Shown here: piece after piece, positions 6,841 to 10,513 of the stretch
How the letters are laid out: each line of letters opens with the position of its first letter
Position numbering within the stretch: position 1 is the stretch's first letter
Assembly: GCF_002999335.1 (NCBI RefSeq)
Contig: NW_020312350.1
Span: forward strand, 1-10,513
Direction of reading: 5' to 3'
DNA length: 10,513 nucleotides
DNA from: Cyclospora cayetanensis
Taxonomy: Eukaryota; Apicomplexa; Conoidasida; Eucoccidiorida; Eimeriidae
Position numbers and translations under genes: made by a program
Notes under the pieces: model-generated
What the model was told of the DNA's origin: nothing
The model's input: only the letters and a program-made list of their open reading frames with translations
Database searches by the model: none

Positions 6841-7500
6841 ATGACAAGCGATTTAGCACTGCTACTGCGGTTTTGCAGTGCAGTTCACTCTTTGATACTC
6901 TGTCGTGACTGGACGCTTGAAGAGAGATGTCTGCCGCCTTCGATTTTCGAGGCCGTCGTCAAGACGTCTTGCCGTGTTTGGCAGGTGGTGAGTAGAACTC
7001 GACAATACGTATCAACACTCTGTTATGATCGTCGCTTTTTGGCTTAATGGGCCTGGACTGCACGAGTTTGACAGCGTTTGTACAGCGCACGCTGGCGCAT
7101 ATCATACCTCTACTTCACCCTCTGCCTTTGGCGCTTTAGAGTCTTGATCACAGTGGCCACAGGAAGGGGCAGCGCTTCTGTATTGTCCATTACCGCGCTG
7201 CTGAAAGAGTCAGCACGGATTTTACAGAAACATAGAGGGAAGATATTATCTGATTTCATTGCATGCTTTAAACAGGATTAATTGAAAGTTAATGCCCACT
7301 CACAGGTGGAGATAACGGGTCTACGGAGTCAACTTGTTGAGATGGGAGCAAATCCAATGAGTCCATTCCCTTGTCAGCCTCTCGAACACGAAGACGGAGG
7401 TGATGTGCAGGATTTCTTGAACATAATAGAGACATAGCTTCTAGAGGGAGAAACCAAAGTTACTCAGTGTGGCGCTAAAAGCACATCAAGCGTCTTGCAT
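6841..7500 (+). pseudogene. Integrase remnant with traces of all core catalytic regions, element 2
   Basis: The ATG-opened frame 6841-7047 contains C-R-D-W-T-L-E-E-R-C-L-P-P-S-I-F-E-A-V-V (6901-6960). This is the typical lead-in to the zinc-binding domain (L-L-Y-R-x-G-x-L...V-P-P-S-x-R-x-x-[IV]-L). After a deletion that removed the His pair come V-W-Q-V-V-S-R-T-R-Q-Y-V-S-T-L-C-Y-D-R-R (6976-7035), matching F-Y-W-P-x-M-x-x-x-V-R-x-Y-V-x-x-C. In another frame P-L-P (7119-7127) and S-L-D (7140-7148) match the first catalytic Asp region. Back in the first frame, H-R-G-K-I-L-S-D (Asp at 7252-7254) leads into F-I-A-C-F-K-Q-D, a stop at 7279-7281, H-S-Q-V-E-I-T-G, and Glu at 7339-7341. D-F-L-N-I-I-E-T (7411-7434) matches the W-x-x-F-L-x-x-I-E-F-A-Y-N helix. 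The missing D-R-x-x-x-F-T piece explains the shortened Asp-Glu gap. Confidence 0.7.
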
Positions 7501-7594
7501 TGCATTTTTTGCTAGTCCTGGGTATACCGGTGCAAAGATGAAGGATTGAAAAGTTCTTCTGGGCAAACGCCTCTTGAGGCGCTTTCGTAGGAAT

Positions 7595-7738
7595 AGACGA
7601 GAAGTGAGGGTTAAACTGGCCAAAAACTAGGTAGATCGTGATAAATACTTTGTGGGTCTTTTACAATTTGTTTAGTAGGGCATTGTGTCACATTACGAAG
7701 ATGCCTTGGGCGAATACTTAGCCAGCCTGCCAGACAAC
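7595..7738 (+). pseudogene. GPY/F module of integrase C-terminus, element 2
   Basis: One frame with three stops reads R-E-V-R-V-K-L, then K-Y-F-V-G-L-L-Q-F-V (7643-7672), then G-I-V-S-H-Y-E-D-A-L-G-E-Y-L-A-S-L-P-D-N (7679-7738). In gypsy integrases the module runs R-[FY]-x-G-P-[FY]-x-V, then an I-G-x-V-A-Y-x-L-x-L-P strand, a hydrophobic stretch and H-x-V-F-H. The order, spacing (about 12 residues between the two parts) and side-chain pattern all fit. The invariant Pro after Gly is Leu here. This module follows the core and helps integrase bind DNA ends. Confidence 0.55.
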
Positions 7739-7768
7739 ACAAAAAGAACGACAAAGAGCTATCCATGA

Positions 7769-7850
7769 TTGAAAGGACGCTGCAACTACGTTTTGAAGCG
7801 CGAAGACCCTTGGGACCAGTTATGCGCAGAGTGCCACAGATACTGCCATT
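7769..7850 (+). pseudogene. Possible chromodomain-like C-terminus, element 2
   Basis: In the same frame as the GPY/F module, and ten codons after it, a 79-codon open stretch (7769-8008) begins with K-G-R-C-N-Y-V-L-K-R-E-D-P-W-D-Q-L. Chromovirus integrases end in a chromodomain whose core is Y-L-V-K-W-K-G-Y...T-W-E-P. The Y-V-L-K-R...W-D pattern and its position fit, but the aromatic cage is mostly absent and the rest of the frame is not similar. If right, element 2 was a chromovirus. The C-x2-C-H-x2-C-H cluster that follows does not form a standard knuckle. Confidence 0.25.
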
Positions 7851-8796
7851 ACACAGGAAATGCGCAACGCCAGAGTCAACAGGAGACCCGTAAAATACGA
7901 GCGAGTACCCAACGACACTGCACTGAAATTTGTAGCGGGATAGGCGGGCAAGCCTCGACCAAGGAGGATCAACGAGAACGCGCCGATGAGGCTGCTGTTA
8001 CGCAATAATACAGGACAGTTTGGAAACGACTGGTCGCCGCGGAACTGCGTTTAGTAGATGCTAGGGGAGTTGTGCCGCAATCATAGAGGCAAGGACTACG
8101 ATGGAGCTTAATGCTCAGAGACACTTGGGCGTGAGCCATCAAGGGGTGAGCCACTCAACAGGGCACCATTTAGCCCAAACGAAAAACAAAAGCCTCCCGA
8201 TTGTCGAGCACTGAAGTAATGGGAGACAACAGTACTAGGAGCAACCATGCTTCGCATGGATTAATATGTTCTGTCTCCACGGGCCCCAACACCACCTTAG
8301 TCTTGCCAGCTTAAAGCCAGCGTGTCTGTCCCCAGAAAATAGACCGAGAAGGAACCAGGGAGACTAAGGCAGAAATGCTATTGGTATGTCTAAATTAATT
8401 GTGTTTACTGGAGTATGATGAACCGAAGGTTGGCCATAGAGGACTAAGGGCGATCAACGCATACATGGAAGTACGTCAGAGAGCAAAGCAGGCAATCGTG
8501 TTGACGGGGATCGCTATACAGTATTCGAGGGTGAGGAAGAGCAGACGGTGGCCTGAAAACGTCATTGACTCTTCTGAGCTACTGTGTGTTACTGAGCGCA
8601 CAGCAGATTTGTTTCTCGGCATAGTGGAGCACAAGCATGAAGCGCTGTAATACAAGCGAGTATCCGGACTCCTGATTAGCCCGGCACTGGTGCAGCGCCT
8701 GGTCCTGGATGTTGGCTTCTTACATCAGGAGGGTGGATGTAACCCGGCTAGCAGGCAAAGCTCGCAAATAAATCTTATCGTTGCGCGGCCATCTAT
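7851..8796. other. No gene identified; expected element 2 3' end and element 3 5' end
   Basis: This purine-rich, A-rich stretch lies between the integrase end of element 2 and the gag remnant of element 3. It should contain LTR and leader sequence, but no LTR ends, primer-binding site or polypurine tract could be fixed. An open frame at 8399-8650 (83 codons, non-ATG start, basic, with R-V-R-K-S-R-R-W-P) sits where the N-terminal half of gag would be. It resembles no family I can name. Confidence 0.35.
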
Positions 8797-9194
8797 GTGG
8801 TGTGGCATATTATTTTAGGGCGAATACCTGGTAGGGCCTCTTCGTGTGACTTTATTGCGAGGCTAGGCTGGCTTAGCAGATATCAGATATCATCGTATTT
8901 CTGGTTGGAGACGCTCCGTGAAGATATGAAGCGCCACTGCACTGACATGCCAATGCTGCCGCGAGAGGGGGTTCGCTGGAGGCGCTTGACCTGACCTCGA
9001 GGAGTTACTCAGCAATTGCAGCAAACCAGGCATATGATGCCCTTGCCCAACAGGCTGCTCTCATGTCGATGGCGGAGGCGGTAACTTTACCACAACAGCC
9101 TTCTGAGCGCTACAAGCCATTCCTAAAACCGAAGCGCGCGTCTCTATTACGAGCCGCACCTCAGCAGCCGCCCACCAGCACTGCGAAGCTCTAG
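8797..9194 (+). pseudogene. Gag capsid C-terminal remnant, element 3
   Basis: Gag forms the virus-like particle. In the 8797-8994 frame, R-I-P-G-R-A-S-S-C-D-F-I-A-R-L-G-W-L-S matches the capsid segment L-R-Q-G-x-x-S-V-x-[DE]-[YF]-I-x-x-F-x-x-L. Y-F-W-L-E-T-L-R-E-D-M-K-R-H follows, where F-L-x-G-L-[KR]-x-[ED]-I-[KR] is expected. The frame then stops at 8992-8994. In the next frame (about 8986-9194) L-T-S-R-S-Y-S-A-I-A-A-N-Q-A matches the T-L-x-E-A-I-x-x-A helix that closes the capsid. A Q/P/K-rich tail follows and ends in a stop at 9192-9194. Such a linker normally leads to a CCHC knuckle, which is absent. One frameshift separates the halves. Confidence 0.5.
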
Positions 9195-9467
9195 TCAGCA
9201 TTGCAGTCCTGGGTCCTCTCCTCACGATACCTGTCTCTGTAACGGACAGGGCGAATTCTTTTCCCGAGGCCCTACAGGGTTTTTTGTTCCCTATGTTCGT
9301 CAGGCATCAGCGTACTCTCGGTCCAACAGTCTCGACTCGCGAACCCCCCTCACTTTGCCGGCGGTAGGCGAGGCCGACAAGACGTCTGTGTGGCGTAGCG
9401 CACTGTTAGAACAAACGTATTAGGGTATTTAAGTATACTTACATTAAGCTTAGAAACTGGCGTCGCA

Positions 9468-9533
9468 GGTGCTGACAGCTGTCGAGCCGAAACGCACCTT
9501 CTTCCCGGTTGCCGTGCAAGGGGGCTGCCTCTC
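9468..9533 (+). pseudogene. Possible protease scrap, element 3
   Basis: One frame reads G-A-D-S-C-R-A-E-T-H-L-L-P followed by A-R-G-L-P-L (stop at 9534-9536). Gypsy proteases have D-S-G-A-x-x-N-F-[IL] followed 8-10 residues later by L-G-[IL]-P-L. The spacing agrees to within a residue, but the catalytic Gly is Cys. It lies between gag and RT as a protease should. The rest of the domain is missing. Confidence 0.3.
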
Positions 9534-9581
9534 TAGCGTCCTGTTGATCACCAATTATATGTATCGGCGAGACCACGAACC

Positions 9582-10031
9582 TCTTTGCTGATAGACCTGG
9601 ACTCCACAGTGCGATTGCTACACACTACCCTTGAAAAGCTGGGCGGCCCACTAAATTTTTCGACGCTTTACGTAGAAGCCGGTCTTTGCCAGATAACGTT
9701 TGCACCAAAAACGGACAGCTAGCAGGCTGTTTTTTGTCAAGAAATGGGTCTCTTTGAACTCAAGGTGATGTCGTTCGGTATCCAAGATGCATGCACCTTG
9801 TCGAAGACCAATATCAATGCTTTTCTCCGAATTATTTTGGCCCAAGGAGAGGTTGGCTATTTTGACATTCGTACAGAGAGTCTGGACCTAGTCTCACGCG
9901 CAGCTGTTATGGCTATTGCTGAGCACCTCCTAATAACATCTTTGTACTACGAGTTTAGAACTTACAAGGTACCACGGCAGGAGCTCGAGTATTTTGGCCA
10001 TCGGCAGGCCGGGAGTGAAGGGTTCAGCTGA
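9582..10031 (+). pseudogene. Reverse transcriptase remnant, element 3
   Basis: RT copies element RNA into DNA. A single frame, broken only by TAG at 9720-9722, carries the gypsy RT landmarks in order. L-E-K-L-G-G (9630-9647) is followed by F-S-T-L-Y-V-E-A-G-L-C-Q-I (for F-S-x-L-D-L-x-S-G-Y-H-Q-I). G-L-F-E-L-K-V-M-S-F-G-I-Q-D-A (9747-9791) stands for G-x-[FY]-E-F-x-V-M-P-F-G-L-x-N-A. G-Y-F-D-I (9855-9869) stands for the catalytic Y-[LI]-D-D-I, with one Asp missing. L-Y-Y-E-F...V-P-R-Q-E-L-E-Y-F-G-H (ending about 10001) stands for K-C-E-F...V-x-Y-L-G-H, and E-G then precedes the stop TGA at 10029-10031. The first catalytic Asp (L-D-L) reads L-Y-V. With the stop and two damaged catalytic sites the enzyme cannot work. 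The non-ATG or internal ATG (9744) starts are irrelevant, since it was part of a polyprotein. Confidence 0.85.
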
Positions 10032-10058
10032 AGACAACATGCAATTCCAATCTGTCCA

Positions 10059-10513
10059 GAGCTACCTCCGCACGAGACGCAGGTGCAACAGTCCTTCGCG
10101 ACTGCCAAGTATGGCGCATATTCGTGGTGCCCGAGTTCGCCGACGTTGCATGGCCGCTCGAAACACGTGACACTACCTGGAGTCCACCGCATACTTTCGC
10201 TGTGAAGCAACTCAAAACGCGGCTAGTCAAATATATGGATTGCCCAATTTTCCGATTTCACCAGACCTGACGACCTTTAAGTTATTGCATCAGGCTATGC
10301 ATAAGGCTCAATATTGGAATGCGACAACAACCGAGCGCTACCTGAGCCAGATCACGAACACTTTAATGCAGAAGTAATCCGTATCTACCCAAGAGGCTCA
10401 GACGTTAGTCAGCGCTTTGAATACGCGGGGATATGTTCTCCCCTGTGCAAAGGCTTATCCCACACAAATCACCAGGAGTTGACCTAATTCTAGCGGTCAA
10501 CCACCTCTAATCC
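10059..10513 (+). pseudogene. RT thumb/connection and RNase H remnant, element 3 (cut by window end)
   Basis: Frame changes follow a continuous homology. P-P-H-E-T-Q-V-Q-Q-S-F...A-K-Y (10065-10112) matches W-P-x-P-x-x-x-x-x-[LV]-x-S-F-L-G-x-x-x-Y-Y. The +2 frame then gives E-F-A-D-V-A-W-P-L (10133-10159), and T-W-S-P-P-H-T-F-A-V-K-Q-L-K-T-R-L follows for F-x-W-x-x-x-x-x-x-A-F-x-x-L-K-x-x-L. This leads to a P-I-F-R-F strand. After TAA at 10278-10280, V-I-A-S-G-Y-A (10281-10301) and G-S-I-L-E stand for the T-D-A-S-x-x-A-[IL]-G-x-V-L-x-Q strand, with the catalytic Asp read as Ile. E-H-F-N-A-E-V fits x-x-L-x-x-A-E-x-x-Y. In the +1 frame T-Q-E-A-Q-T-L-V-S-A-L-N-T-R-G-Y-V-L (10387-10440) fits the E-[KR]-E-x-L-A-[IV]-V-x-A-L-x-x-W-R-x-Y-L helix. 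At least four frame changes are present. The T-D-H-x-x-L strand is near the window end. Confidence 0.75.

Larger units (their letters stand above)
5884..7850 (+). mobile_element. Decayed Ty3/gypsy retrotransposon, element 2 (5' part not seen)
   Basis: This second pol remnant has the same orientation as element 1. It runs as a weak RT trace (5884-6115), the RNase H end (6640-6760), integrase H2C2 and core (6841-7500), GPY/F (7595-7738) and a chromodomain-like end (7769-7850). The spacing from RT trace to RNase H to integrase is roughly that of an intact pol with some deletions. No gag or protease can be seen before it. The element is either 5'-truncated or its 5' part was lost where it abuts element 1. 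It cannot belong to element 1, which already has its own integrase. Confidence 0.65.
8797..10513 (+). mobile_element. Decayed Ty3/gypsy retrotransposon, element 3 (continues past the window end)
   Basis: The order is gag (8797-9194), possible protease scrap (9468-9533), RT (9582-10031), RT thumb/connection and RNase H (10059-10513). This is the best-preserved pol in the window: RT can be followed in a single frame for about 150 codons with one stop. The gag end to RT distance (about 390 bp) is too short for a complete protease and linker, so several hundred bases have been lost there. Integrase is expected downstream of 10,513. Confidence 0.8.

Noticed and set aside
7282..7437. Reading of this stretch as gag N-terminus with a coiled coil
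   Set aside because: I first considered it because of V-Q-D-F-L and a helical run. It fits much better as the integrase core (H-S-Q...T-G, Glu, then D-F-L-N-I-I-E), continuous with the I-L-S-D just upstream.
7769..8008. Cys/His cluster C-A-E-C-H-R-Y-C-H as a gag CCHC knuckle
   Set aside because: Spacing does not fit C-x2-C-x4-H-x4-C, and the position is after an integrase GPY/F module, not after a capsid domain.
1..10513. Bacterial operon, phage or CRISPR interpretation
   Set aside because: No long open frames, no regular direct repeats with spacers, no Shine-Dalgarno spacing, and the only recognisable proteins are eukaryotic-type gypsy retroelement domains.

Overview
The window looks like gene-poor eukaryotic nuclear DNA filled with very old, decayed Ty3/gypsy (Metaviridae-type) LTR retrotransposons. 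There is no bacterial gene layout and no ribosome-binding-site pattern. I saw no rRNA, tRNA or CRISPR array. The longest open frame is only 164 codons and resembles nothing I know. GC content is intermediate and CpG is not obviously depleted. I cannot name the organism. Ty3/gypsy elements occur in plants, fungi, oomycetes and some apicomplexans such as Eimeria, and nothing here separates these.

Reading the + strand frame by frame, and following motifs from one frame to the next, shows remnants of three elements, all in the same orientation. Element 1 (about 1.5-4.9 kb) has a weak gag-like stretch, then an aspartic protease with an intact D-S-G (2528-2536) and a later G-Y-L-F-E-D-N-P-like strand. 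After these come a short reverse-transcriptase entry motif, an RNase H remnant (3.68-4.0 kb), an integrase with H-x4-H-x30-C (4.04-4.15 kb) and core fragments to 4617, and a GPY/F-like tail to about 4.89 kb. Most of its RT core is missing. Element 2 (about 5.9-7.85 kb) has a doubtful RT trace, the end of an RNase H, and a clear integrase (6.84-7.5 kb). The integrase is followed by a GPY/F module (7.64-7.74 kb) and a possible chromodomain-like end. Element 3 (about 8.8 kb to the window end) has a gag remnant, a possible protease scrap, the best-preserved RT (9.58-10.03 kb), the RT thumb/connection, and an RNase H cut off by the window edge. Its integrase should lie beyond 10,513.

Domain order (gag-PR-RT-RH-INT) and orientation are consistent within each element. 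That order is the main reason to accept individually weak motifs. Each element carries stops, frameshifts and lost catalytic residues, so none can make active protein. LTRs, primer-binding sites and polypurine tracts could not be identified by eye.

The first 1.3 kb holds a diverged direct repeat (copy A from base 1, copy B about 895 bp downstream) that may be an old tandem duplication or a pair of LTR relics. The remaining stretches show no recognisable gene: 1.75-2.45, 2.73-3.47, 4.89-5.88, 6.12-6.62 and 7.85-8.80 kb.
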